Assembly: GCA_963556695.1 (NCBI GenBank)
Contig: CAUWAG010000019.1
Span: 806,001 to 870,000, forward strand
Source of the DNA: Anthostomella pinea
Lineage: Eukaryota > Ascomycota > Sordariomycetes > Xylariales > Xylariaceae
Reading direction: 5' to 3'
DNA length: 64,000 nucleotides
Position numbers and translations under genes: made by a program. The first letter of the stretch is position 1. Each line of letters starts with the position of its first letter. Below, piece by piece: positions 1 to 11,814 of the stretch. The notes below the pieces were generated by a model that made no database searches, was not told the DNA's origin, and saw only the letters and a list, made by a program, of their open reading frames with translations.

Positions 1-3000
1 CATGTTTGTTTGGCCCTGCCCGTTACCATGTGTTACCCCTGCGGGCGCTAGGTGACATGCATAGGTACATACCACCGAGATTCTCTTTGCATATCAGACA
101 GTTGCTGACGAACTAAGCCTCTCCAAACTGCCCGTCCACTATGGGGATCTGGAGCAGTGCTATTGTGACACCAGGCTCAGCAGGTCCCTGTGGACTTGGG
201 GGCTGCAGACTAATGATCTATCACATGGCACGAGATCTGGGAATCATACGTGAGACCTGCGGCTTGAGCGACCCTCCGCCCCCATTCAGACCCGGCGATA
301 TGCTTTGGGCAAGCTGGAGCTACTGCGCTACTACCAGACGTCGACCCAAGCGTGGCACTGCTGCTTCGGTGTGATCATGAAGTGCATGGCCCTGACGAGG
401 AGAGGAAACAGGAGAATCACCATGACAGCGGAATCCAGATCAACATGCCTACCAGAGAGGAGTAGCGATTCGGCCCGACATCACGCTGGCTTTCGTGACC
501 CAACTGCAGCATACGATGGAATATTCCGCCTCCCATGCCACGACGCCACGCTTCACTGGATTTCTACATGCATTCAAACCAGAACCACAAGGTAGAAGGA
601 TTCCGCGAGAGGCTAGACCGAAGCGGCGTGCTTGAGTCGAGCCGGGAGCTTTGTCCCAGGTTGTCCCAGTCTGGCATATGCTGTGCTCCGACAACACCAA
701 GGCCAAGGCGCGCTCCATCCCACAGAATGAATCTAGGTGAGATGAACCGAGCTGAATTGAAATGGCCTGGACGGCTACAAGCCTGGATCACGGCACTTGC
801 CACTGCAGTGGACTTCCCAACGGCGAGAGTGTCGCGATCTGAAACATGCCGACAATTTCACTGTTTGGCAGGTTTGATAGTGGAGATGTTGGCTGGACGC
901 ATGCAAGTCTTCATTTCGACGGCAACTTGCACAAACGACGGTGCAATCAAGAGAGGCAAATGCTGCATAGCCCACGAGTCGCAGCAGGCCATATGGCTTA
1001 CCTACGATGTGTCTGCACGGGAGAGACATGATAGATTGGCCTGCCAGTCCACTTCCCCTACGCCTAACCGTCTCTAGACTCTCTGATATCCTGACGCGAC
1101 TATTACGAACCCTGTCGTCGAAGCCTCGGGTAACGGCCCTCGTGATTGGTTGGCCTCTTAGGGCATCGGTCGTGATGGCGAGCTAAGTTCATCCCTGTAA
1201 CCCAGCGCTCGACCACTTAGGGCTTAAACGGAGCATGCCTTGACTAAGCTCGCGCCTTGACTAAGCGTGTAGCTGACGATGGCGGCGATGGCGGCGATGA
1301 CGATCCTCGGTCTCGGGTTCGGGGATGGTAAACGGGGGACGACCAAGCTAGCGAGTTGAGTTCGATGACGTTCCCGTTGGCAGCTAGGCAGACGGAATCT
1401 GGGATACCGGCGGAGCTGGTGGCACTCGGCTGGTATATCTGACAGGGACTCTATATTTCACAAGCTTCGAAGAAGCTTGCATCTCACGTGTTCATCGACT
1501 AGCAGAAGTCAAAATATCGTTGACAACCAAGACATGTCACATCTGAGATCGGTGGCTTTGGGTGATCTGCTGTTACGTCCGTACCTGCGGATCCAACCCC
1601 AGCCAGCGCGCCCGACTGGCCTACCAGAAGCACGCATGTCAAGCCCTTGCCGCTGTCGGTCGGTCGTTGCCGAGGATTATTAGAGACACGGGTGGCAGCC
1701 AGACTCGTGGGAAACGTACTTCAAATCAGGTAGGGCCGAAAACCCAAGATAAGCGTCCGTGGTCAGCTCGCATCAGTGCCAACGGATGCCGTTGGCTGCC
1801 CTCCGAGGCAGAGCCAAGCGAGATAGCTTCCGCCTGCCTTGCAACCAGCGCGGGAGGCGAGCAAGGCCTCGACTAATACTCTGGAGCCTACCTTCACCCC
1901 CTTCACCCCTACAGATCAGCTGCTGGGTATGCCCCTATTAGGTGCCGACAGACCTCTCTACGTGGGATTTACTTGACGGGAAGAGAAACATACTGGAGAA
2001 AGGGACTTGCTGGCTACCTACTCCACACGAACACGGGCAGCAGTAACGAAACATGACGACTACACAAATGATCGAAGCAGCGGGCAAGGGCATCAAAATC
2101 GACCGGCTGCTTGTAAGCTTGTCATGCAGCCTCCCGTCGAGTGGGCCGCTCCTCGGGCCAGGCAGATCCCTTTCCAATTACCAGAGGATGTTTGTGGCGT
2201 CTCGTAGAGGTACTGACGGTAGGATAGCTGCATGCCTGATGCATGGGAGACGGAGTTCTCAGGCAGTCAGTCCGTCACCACCCTACGAAGAAGAGGCTTC
2301 GATCTTGTTCATCTGCTATTCTTTGCTGTTCTCTCCTGTCCTCTCCCTGAAATGCCGCTGGTCCTTGGCAGATCTCGGATGTAATCGATGTGAAGTATCA
2401 GCAGGATAGAGCGGAAGCAGCCTGTTCTGCCCCCCCATGCCCCGAAAATCACATCACAAGGTCCTTGCGTGATACTAGATTGCTCACCGAGGACAGGCCT
2501 TCCAATTCCAGGAATTCCGAGCTACGACACCCAGCAGATTGGGCTCATGCAGCGAGACCGCAGATGATGTTTGGCCTTGAAGACTGTTGGAGTGACTAAA
2601 ACAACTTGAAGCATGGGCCTGCTCCTTGGAACGGCTCCTTACCTTGATTGTCAACAGAAAGTATCGAGCTAGTCCACCGAGACCGATGAATTAATAGGAT
2701 AGAAGGTCGAGCTTTATCTCGTTTTCACTCGAGCCACCCCCCGTCGATGCCATGGCCCATGCTGGCCACCGTTGTTGCCGCTCATGCCACACGACGCCCA
2801 TCTGCTGACTTTTCCAGTCAGGCTCATAGGACTACACCCCCATCACCCCCCAATCAACCTTGGCCAGCTCGTCCAGAGTCCAGCACCCGTGGCCCTGGCC
2901 CGCAAGTCATCTTATCATACCATAGGACCGACGCGCCTGCGCGGTACGAGAAGGCTAAACAATAAAAAAGACCAGATGCGCCTCGAGCTCCCCACACTCC

Positions 3001-3956
3001 CACAGCTGTCCCCAATAGCCGCTGTCTCATACTCCCCCAAGCTTGCACGACCGCCATCAGACTGCGCAGGCCAAAGAGGGAATAGGCCATACCCACTTCG
3101 TCTCTTGTCAGTCCTATCAGAGTTTCATCATCTTGTCCTCGAAGCATCAAACTCCGTAGTCTGACCGACGCCTGGCCTCTCTCCGTCGCGAGCCTGACGA
3201 ACCTGGCTCTAATCGTGCGCACTACGAGCTGTGGCACGACTGCGTTTTCTACATCTTTTAAGCCTTCATCATCTTCTCAGCAGACCTTCTCGTACGATTA
3301 GAAGCCACCGCGCCAGGGGTTCAAAGCGTTCTCCTGAGGGTATATAGAATCCCTTCCATCTCGACATCATCAGGCCAAGGCTGTTCCGTCTGTCTGATCC
3401 TGCTACGTACCCAACCTGATCTCGAAGGTCTCAACCGTCCGAACCGCTCCCCAGCGCGCAATATCTGAACAGAAACGATCTTCCACACCATTCGCGCGCC
3501 TCGACGTCTCCACCTACCGGATCTTGCCCAGACACGCATCCGAGTCGGCAAGCGATTCTCAGCACAAAGCGCCCAAAGCGTCCAAAGGGGCCCGGCAATA
3601 TCGCAAAGCTCGACCAGTCGAGTGGAGAAAGCAGGTACGTATTGGCAAGGGCACTGACGGTGTCTTGAAACCAATTGCGTCCAAGTTTTGGCTGTTTGTT
3701 GAAGTCATGTTCACTTGCCTCCCATGGAGGGTGATGTTGTCTGACACCCCTGCTCTTACTCGGTGCGCCTTGCGCCATATCCATACCACCTCACCACCTC
3801 AAGCGACCCAACATAGCGGTAGAGCCTGTACGCCAGTGGTGTGCAGGGTCCTTTAGCCTCTGCCACGCTGCTGGCTGCTCGATCAGTCAACCAGTCAATC
3901 AGAAGGAAGCACGCCTGCAAGTCAAGGAGCCCAAGCTGACGTCTCTTCCAGGGCTG

Positions 3957-4008
<52 letters not shown>

Positions 4009-6949
4009 GGATCATCCAGCGTGTTCGTGTTAGTGCTCCTTCCGATAGGGGCGGTGGGTTTCCATCTGTTCGGGACTTTGTGCAGACGCCACAGAATGCG
4101 ACTTGAGTATACTTGGCAGAGCAGATCGGAAGCCGAGCAGGACGAGACAGTGCGTGCGCGCGAGTGCGAGCAGTTGTTGCCGGCACGCCGCGCCGGCAGC
4201 CTGACTTGGATGACTGCTTGACTCCTCGACTCCTCGACTCCTCGAAGGGGCCTCACTCGACTCGACATGACCCGACGCGACTCGAGTCGAGGAGGACTGG
4301 AGTCAGGAGTCAGGATTCAGGTCAAGGCGCAGCTGGTCTGCCCAGTGGCCCGGCGTCTGGTCTGCCTGCGACGAGTCCTCGTCTCGCCTTGTTCTCGGCT
4401 TGATCTCGCGTGTCGACTGGCCTGCACACAAGCCGTCCTTCGCCCGACGTCCCATTTCGATTGGTGGTCCCCTTTCAATGTTTTTCAATGTTCATCGGGT
4501 GAGAGCTGACAGCGAGCTTGAAATCAACCAGGGGCTTTCTCGGTCGAGACATCAACAGTGCAATTGGCAACCCACCCTCTTGGCATCTGATGGTGACAGG
4601 GGACTCTTCAAAGGTCGGTGAGATCCCCTAGTGCGAACCCGCATACTTACAAGCACTCACAACCCTCACATCCCTACCTGCGTGGCCTACATACTACCCT
4701 ACCGGGCCAGTCTGCCACCCTGCCTACATGGTGCCTACAAACCTACCTACAACCACATAAGCCTGCCTGGTATTGGTCCTTATTCATAATTCGGGTCGCC
4801 GGCTACAGCATCCCTCTGCACTCCGTCGGGCCTTCATCACAGGGCTCTTTCATGTATCTTCCAATAGGCACACGAATCACACAGCACATCACTCTACCCA
4901 ACCAAGTACAGCATCTGTCCAAGTCGCGAACAGCCCCAGTGGGCGGCGGGTGTTACTTGCAGCTGCAACCCGAACAAAGCTAAGGAGCTTGTTTCGATCT
5001 ACATGCCTCACCTGTCCTGTGCTATCCTCAACTGTCAACCGTGCACTATCTGCATCTGCATCTGTACCCATCTACCCTGCCTTGCCCTGCCTTACCCGTG
5101 GACCCCACCGTGCCGCGCCACACCCTACCGTACCGTACGGCACAGTACGGTATCTGGTAGGGGGGCATCCTTGCACTCACCATGTCGACATCTACATCGT
5201 ACCTCCTGCGGTAGCTACTTGCATGCAGCACCAACACCTTCAATCCCAGTGGCTTGACGCTTGACGCTTGACTTGCGTTCGTGTTCCCGTCGCTGACCTC
5301 TGCCTGTTTTGCGGGCCTAGCAGATACGGGACCAACAACGGTTATTTGACCGACTAATAAGCGATCCGCCTGCGAGTCTCGCATCGGGGCCGTCAGCATT
5401 ACCACCACTACCACCACTACCACCTGCATCCTCTCTTTGGCGGAACGAACCTCGCCTCTTCCACGTTCCCCGAATGAATCAACAACTCAACAAGGTATTT
5501 ATTGTACATGCATCTTTTATATACATCCTCGCTTCTATCTACCTGAGTTCTTCCCCATCCTCCGTCTCCGTCCCCCACATCCGCGCCCTTCGAAACCAGC
5601 CGGGAGCAGCAATCTTCTTCAAGAGCTCAGAGCCAGGTCGTCGAACAGGCCTCTCATCAATCGAGGACCAATTGGACCAGATGGGCGAAATGCACCGCTG
5701 GTGCTGAGCGGATCGGAGAGCAGAGGCGCGCAGAGGAGAGCACCCGACCCCAGCAGACGGAGAGACGAGTGAGTATAGCAAGAAAAGAGCAAGACAGAAA
5801 AAAAGGTCAGTCACATACATGCATCCTCGTTGACATGCGCGTCCACTACCTATCTATCTATACCACCTACCATTTGCCCATATACCCGTACAGCCACCTC
5901 GTGCCATCTCCTATTCAGGTTGCACCTACCCATTACCCAAATTGCCTGCCCGTATGCCCGCATATCAAGAAAGACAGAAAAAGGTACGAAGAAGAGGAGA
6001 GATTAACAGACGAAAAGACACGAGGCCGAGTGGCACGCGTACTTGAGACGGCGCACTGACAAGATCTGGATTGGATACCTGCTCACGCCTCGGTCTGTCT
6101 ATGTCTGTGTCATGAATATGATGACAGGGACAGGGTCGTGGTTGATGAACATGGAAATCCAATCCCAGTGAATGAATCAGCGAGCAGCAAGCCAGCCATA
6201 CCCGGCTCTCTCTTTTTGTACTACCTCACCATCGTGCCTTCCCCTGTACCTACGTCTACACCTCCAGCCACCTTACCTACGTCAGATCTCCCATCCCCCC
6301 TGCCTCACATGGAAGTCACAGCCCATACGTCCCCGGCCCCCAACGTCCCTGCCTATTTTTTGCTCTACATGTACCGACAGCCCTCTCCCTGCTTACCTAA
6401 GTACCTACTCGCTCTCGTCCCCGCCAATCGGCTTGTCTGCACAGCATCTTCACCTCTCCCACTGCGCCCATGCTACAAAGCTCGCCGTATCACAGTGTAC
6501 CGCCCATGTACCCATAAGTGACTTCCATGGTCATCTGGAGTTGGGACCATCAAGATTCGGAGCAAACACCATCCATTCATTTCACTAGCTGGGACCTGGT
6601 TCTTTCCCACCGGGCCACCACCCCATCCCTTGCAAGTCTCTCTCGACATTGCTGTCAAGACTTGAATACATCTCTCCTCGTCTTGTTCTGCATCTTCGAA
6701 CCAAACATTTTTAGTCGCTTCTGTCCGTCTCCGCTGACCAACTCCATCTCGCTGCAGGGTCCTCTCCCAATCCGCTCCAATCCTCGATGCAAGGCCGGCG
6801 ATCCCATTAGCCTGGTAATGAACGACTGCAGTTCTCATGCCCATATTCAGACTGACATACACCATGTTCCCGCGTCGGACTATCGTCACCTCGTTGTTGT
6901 CTATCAAGCGACGAGAAGCCATGCACTGACCGTTCATGCCTCTCTGTAG
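1..6949. other. Gene-poor leader upstream of the vib-1-like gene
   Basis: No protein family could be recognised on either strand. The open frames present are short, lack domains and overlap one another in several frames. The DNA is rich in simple repeats: a 16-copy TGC run at 3961-4008, tandem ACTCCTCG units around 4220-4245, and CTAC/CCTAC-rich pyrimidine tracts at 4630-6500. Its position directly 5' of a regulatory gene fits a long promoter and 5' untranslated leader, possibly with leader introns, but that is inference. A hairpin (stems 1461-1468 and 1472-1479) is visible and has no assigned role. Confidence 0.5.
3961..4008. repeat. (TGC)16 trinucleotide microsatellite
   Basis: Sixteen uninterrupted TGC units are present. 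One reverse frame would read as polyglutamine, but neither flank looks like coding sequence, so I treat it as a non-coding microsatellite in the leader. Confidence 0.95.
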
Positions 6950-9432
6950 CAGGACTTTGAGCCTTCGCCGCCCACCTGCAACGGGCTGGAAACTTATCTC
7001 GAGCTCCCGACGGCAGCTGATATGCGGTACGTTTTCTCTGGGATAGTTTTCTTTCCCCTTACTTATCAGCTCTCGTGTTTTGCGTTCGGAAACTTGCGTG
7101 CGTCTTGTAAAGCTGCGGGCACCACATACGTCTTATATCCCTTCTTGAGTCGCCCAACATCCCTCCCCTCAGTTCTCGTGCGGTCAGCCCTCTACGGAAA
7201 ATCAGCAGTTTGGGCATATATGGGGTTGCACTGGCTAGGCATTGATTATCTTGCTGCTGGTGCACCCCGAGTATTGCATAATCTACTGCCTGCTGGTACT
7301 GCGGCTGTCACAGTCTGCCACCCACCAGTATATGCGCGGAAACAAGGAGCAAGGGTTGCTGCCCTTGCCTTGCCGTGCCGGGGAGGGTGCAACACAGCAG
7401 CGACTTGTTGTTGTGGCCCTTCCGCCTTCGCTACGTCTGGTGTGGGTGTGGCTGGCACTTCCCGATCCCTATCCGCTGTTCTGCTCTCTGTATGACGCCA
7501 ACGTTGGCAGTGCCACCGCTGCCCGTCGCACTCGGACACTTGGGCATGGTGTCGTAGGGGAGCACGATAGTACAGCATTGTCGCGCTAGCTACCTGAAGC
7601 CTTGCACACGAGCTTCTATTTGGCAGAGCCCCTGCTGATGTGTTCTACCAGATACAACCAGGATAACAGCATTGGGTCTCTGACGATAGAAGCCCCTCCT
7701 CAACAGCAGTCGGTACTGAGCGCCTTCCCTGCACCGTTACTTAACTCCCACGCCAACACGGGGTACTCCCCTGATACCAACTCCTTCTACTCCCCAGCCT
7801 CGCACATATCTTTCTCTGGCATCGATCCCAGGTCACGCCTGGGCTCCAAGTAAGTCGCACACTGATCCTCCTCCGAACTTCCATGTGCAATCACGCGTCT
7901 CCATGTCCAATCCTCGCCTTGCTCACGTCTGTGGTAGTAGCACCTCCTCCACGGGCATGGCACATGCCCACCGTTCCGCTGCGTTACCAAACCCAGGCTA
8001 TAGTGCGAGAGATCTCTACGCTGGGGTGAGACCCTCTTTCCCAAGAACGACGGAGCACACAACCAGATCGCCCTCGTTCGCTGCGCCTCTTCGACGCCAT
8101 CCTCTGTCGCCAACTCCCAGTCCCAGCATCGGTTTCACGAGCCCGGTGAGAATGGACACCGGCCACAGCTCGTACGGGAAGGGGGCCCAAGTACCCAATA
8201 TCCCTCCGTTGATGCCGATGACTACGCATGGTACGCTGGTATACGCGGATGCCGGCGCACCAGGCTCCGGGACGCCCATCAAGATCGATATCCAAGGAAC
8301 GATCGACAAGGGCTTCTTCCTCTCCGAAGGGGAGTGGACATGTTACCGACGTAACTACTTCTCGTGTATTTGTTCCTACAGCCTCACGCCCCATTATCCC
8401 AACGCATCGATGCAATACGTTCCCACCGGATCGTCCACTCCATACCAAGTCTTCGGGTTTGCCATGTGCATCTCGGCTGTTGTGTCCGACAGCGACTCGC
8501 ATTCGATCGAGTTGGTCCAGCACACTCCGAAGAGGGACAAGGGACCAACGGCGAGGCCTGAAAGAGTGAGGCTTACTCCCAAACCGCCCACGCAGTCAGC
8601 ACACCCTCTTGGTGTCGCTGGCATGTATTCGGACCATCACGGCATGTCTGGTGGATCCAGGTCGATGTACGAACCAGGGGCGTATGGCCAGAGCTCGCAA
8701 AACTCATTTGCGACTGAGCACACATTCGAGAGGATCCAGTTCAAACAAGCAACGGCGAATAATGGCAAGCGACGAGCAGCCCAGCAGTATTACCACCTGA
8801 TGGTGGAACTGTTCGTGGACGTGGGAACACAGAACCCAGGAGATCAATTCATGAAGATTGCGCAACGGAAATCGGCCAAGATGATTGTACGTGGGCGCTC
8901 CCCAGGTCACTATCAGACCGAACGACGAGGCAGCACCAGCAGTGGTCCCGGGGGATCAAGTGGGATGGGTAGTTACGGTAGCAACCAAGTTATTGGCGCC
9001 GACTACAGCTCCGGCTCGTCTTCCATGCTGCCGAGTGCATACGGAACGGGAGGGTACGATCCTCGATCGGGACACTACGGCACTACACGCCACAATGACA
9101 TGCCGTTGGAACCTATCATCTCGGCTGAAGAAGCAAAGGCCGTTGACACCGCGAAGGAATATCAGTACTACCCTTCCACCATCTACGAAGGAGCTGACAC
9201 GAGACACGGAATCGAGATGTTTTCTCACCGCGGCGAGCATGAACACATGTTGAGTCCATCGACAACTACAGTCGACACGACGATTTCGAAGGTCAAACAC
9301 GAGTACGATGGAACACTCCCTAGCCTCTTTTATAATCCCGGTACGGCGTACTCCCCTCGGAGCTGCGGTCGATTCGAGGGCAAATACACGTCGGCCGGAT
9401 ACTACCCAACACCGCTCTCACAGTCAGGGTAG
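6950..9432 (+). CDS. vib-1: NDT80/PhoG-domain transcription factor, VIB-1/XprG type
   Basis: This is a p53-like NDT80/PhoG-fold DNA-binding transcription factor. In other ascomycetes VIB-1/XprG controls extracellular proteases, carbon-starvation responses and heterokaryon-incompatibility death. My exon model is 6950-7026, 7652-7849 and 7938-9432, about 589 codons. The joins restore the frame exactly (ADMR|YNQDNS and SRLGSN|SSTSS). The DNA-binding domain spans roughly residues 200-420: it starts near KIDIQGTIDKGFFLSEGEWT, contains CYRRNYF, and ends near QRKSAKMIVRGRSPGHYQ. Glutamine/proline- and serine/glycine-rich stretches flank it. The first intron is long (625 bases) for a fungus. The start codon is unresolved: 6950 follows a TAG acceptor, the only ATG in that exon is 7022, and a further upstream exon is likely. 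Family assignment is firm; the exact 5' end is not. Confidence 0.88.
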
Positions 9433-11344
9433 GGACGAAGGTGAAGAGAAGATCTGATGAAGCGCGAACAAATGTGTACCTTGACCGGATACTGCGCGAT
9501 ACCTATGGCGAATTTGTTTTAGTGGCAATGAGAGCCACGCTCTTCAGCCTTTGCATCCAACACGTCGATCGGAAATGAAAAGCATACAAGTGTATTTTGG
9601 GATTCAATTCGTCTCGTACTCGGAGACTGGAGTCTAGGAAGGCGGCATACGGGAACAAGCCTCAGGGAGACAACCTGGAACGGAGTTCAAGAATGCATGG
9701 AAAATGTCACTTGAGGGATGGTAGGACACATACGGAGAAAGAAAGGTTGGGGTTCGTTTTCAAGGGCCGGATATACTAAACGCATGGTGTCTCCTGGCGG
9801 CAGGGGCACTGGTGGAACGTGGAAAGGATACCCTGCTGCAATGCTTTACGACTGATGTTTCTGTGGGGGTCAAGACTTCAAGGTTGAGGTCCGGGATCGT
9901 TCACTCACCTGCCAGTCGGCGCGGACAAGGCGACAAAATCATGGACGGCGTTGGGAAAGACGGGGACGGAAGTTGAAGGGGCATGATCTCATTCTTAGGC
10001 GATTGCTTTCACTTGTTGCCCTACAAACCTCCTGGTGAGAACAACTTCGTTGCAAGTGGGCTACTCCCTTTCTGCTTGGGGCAGGCTAGTTGTTTGCGGG
10101 TACCCACGACGCGAAGGCAGGGGCATGCCTGGAGAAGGTGGAGCAACCGACTTCAATGTTGGGCAGGACGGGAGGCTGAACTTGCATGCCCATGGCGGCG
10201 GCCTACCTAGCTCGTGGGCTCGATATCTCCTACCGATAACGTCTGAATCGCAACAAGATCCACCTTGACTTCTCATTGCCAAGCCTCATGATCGAGGCGG
10301 CAGACTCAGACGCAAGATTAGGGGGAGGATGTCAAGGTGATGTGACAGCGCCCTCGAACTCGCCGTCTAGAGTTGCTGGCCACACAGTGCAAGTGGCCAT
10401 TGGTCATGTTATCAGCTGGTAATCCCTCGACGCGACGAGGCGCACAGCTGCTCGACAACCGCAAAGCCGTAGGATGTCTCGCCGCTAGGATGTCTCGGTT
10501 GGCACCTGATGGAGCAGAGTGCGTGACAGCTGGTCCAGAGAAGGAGGGATCAAATAGATTGAGCTGAAAACGAGCATTGGACTGAAGCAGGCTCTCAATG
10601 GGAGCCGGAGTCTAGATGCACACCAATCACGAAGGTACCGACATGTAGTCGCCTCTAGGTAGGAGCTCCACTGCGGGAACTAACGTCAGACGCACTAGGA
10701 CACTGCCAACGGCGGCCCGTCAGTGGTCAGATGTACCGGTACTAATAATCCTAGTGAGAATAGCGCACGCCGCCCCGCCGCCAGTAACGGTCGGTGTCAC
10801 GGTGGGGAAGAGGACCTTGACAGTACACTAGCCCCGACCTCCGACATCCTGATCCTGACATGGCACCCTCTTGGTAAAGGTATGGTTGGGAGGTTTGCTG
10901 GCAGCCGGAGTTGGCACTTGGCACTTGGCTGGCTGTGGGCTGTGGCCTTGCTTGTGATGTCGATGCGCCCACGCACAGCGAGATGATCAAATGTACAATG
11001 CATCCATGGATGCATGCATACCGGCTTGTCGATCTCAGGTACCCATCCCGGTGGGGCTTTACCCTCGCTGCAATACTCCCTCGTCCGCGCTAGCTGCCGT
11101 CTGCCGTCTGCCCACAGCCCTGGCCTTTTCTTTTTTCTTATATGCGGGTCTGCTGGGGGCCCGGTTGGGTATTGGAGCGACCGGGGAGAGGAGCTGAGCG
11201 CGCGGTCCCTCGCATTTACGAATCACGATAATGTCGCATTTACGGCCGAGAGCTGCGTTGGTAGACTGGCTCAGGGGATAATGATAATCGACCCTGCACA
11301 CATACTGTCGTTTGCAATCAAAATGTCAGTAGATCTACTTTAAA
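9433..11344. other. Intergenic, no gene seen
   Basis: This is normal-GC sequence between the vib-1-like gene and the AT-rich block. Open frames are short and without recognisable domains. A 16-base perfect palindrome lies at 10999-11014. The composition changes abruptly to AT-rich at about 11345. Confidence 0.6.
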
Positions 11345-11649
11345 TCGCTGGCACATCCCAGCTTATTAACGCGGTGAAAAAAAGTACGTGTTTTACGGTC
11401 GCGCTTTTATCTTAAAGTTGTAAAACATTCATATATTTATATTGTTACAATTCAAGGACTAATATAGGGTTAGAAATGGGTTAAATTGTTTGCGTAATTG
11501 TTTATTAGGTTTAAAAACTAAATCTAGTGTTAAATATATATTAAAGTATAAATATTGGCCTATTTATTATTCTAATAGTTAATAAAACCTTGTTTATTAC
11601 CTTTAAAAGCTAATAATTTTGATACATTTACCCGTTTTACTTTTTTTAT

Positions 11650-11814
11650 TAAATTAAAAGTAAGATGAAAAGGCACTTTGATAAGTAAACACCGAAACCT
11701 AGTGATTTTGTACCGATCTAACCATTTTTAATATAAAACTGTTACGGTTATATAAAGACACCTAAAAAAATTACATATATACACTTTACTCTTATAATTA
11801 ACTTAAATTTAACA
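11650..11814 (+). repeat. Direct repeat, heavily RIPed copy
   Basis: This copy aligns in the same orientation with 18752-18921. Nearly all differences are T or A here against C or G in the other copy, so this copy is the more strongly RIP-mutated one. It may be a subterminal or LTR-like repeat of the buried element. Confidence 0.7.

Noticed and set aside
535..1077. 180-codon open frame near the left edge
   Set aside because: Overlapped by long frames on both strands; no recognisable motif or plausible gene structure.
7022..7495. 157-codon open frame starting at an ATG
   Set aside because: It covers the long intron of the vib-1-like gene; the splice join at 7026/7652 gives conserved-looking protein, while the frame itself has none.
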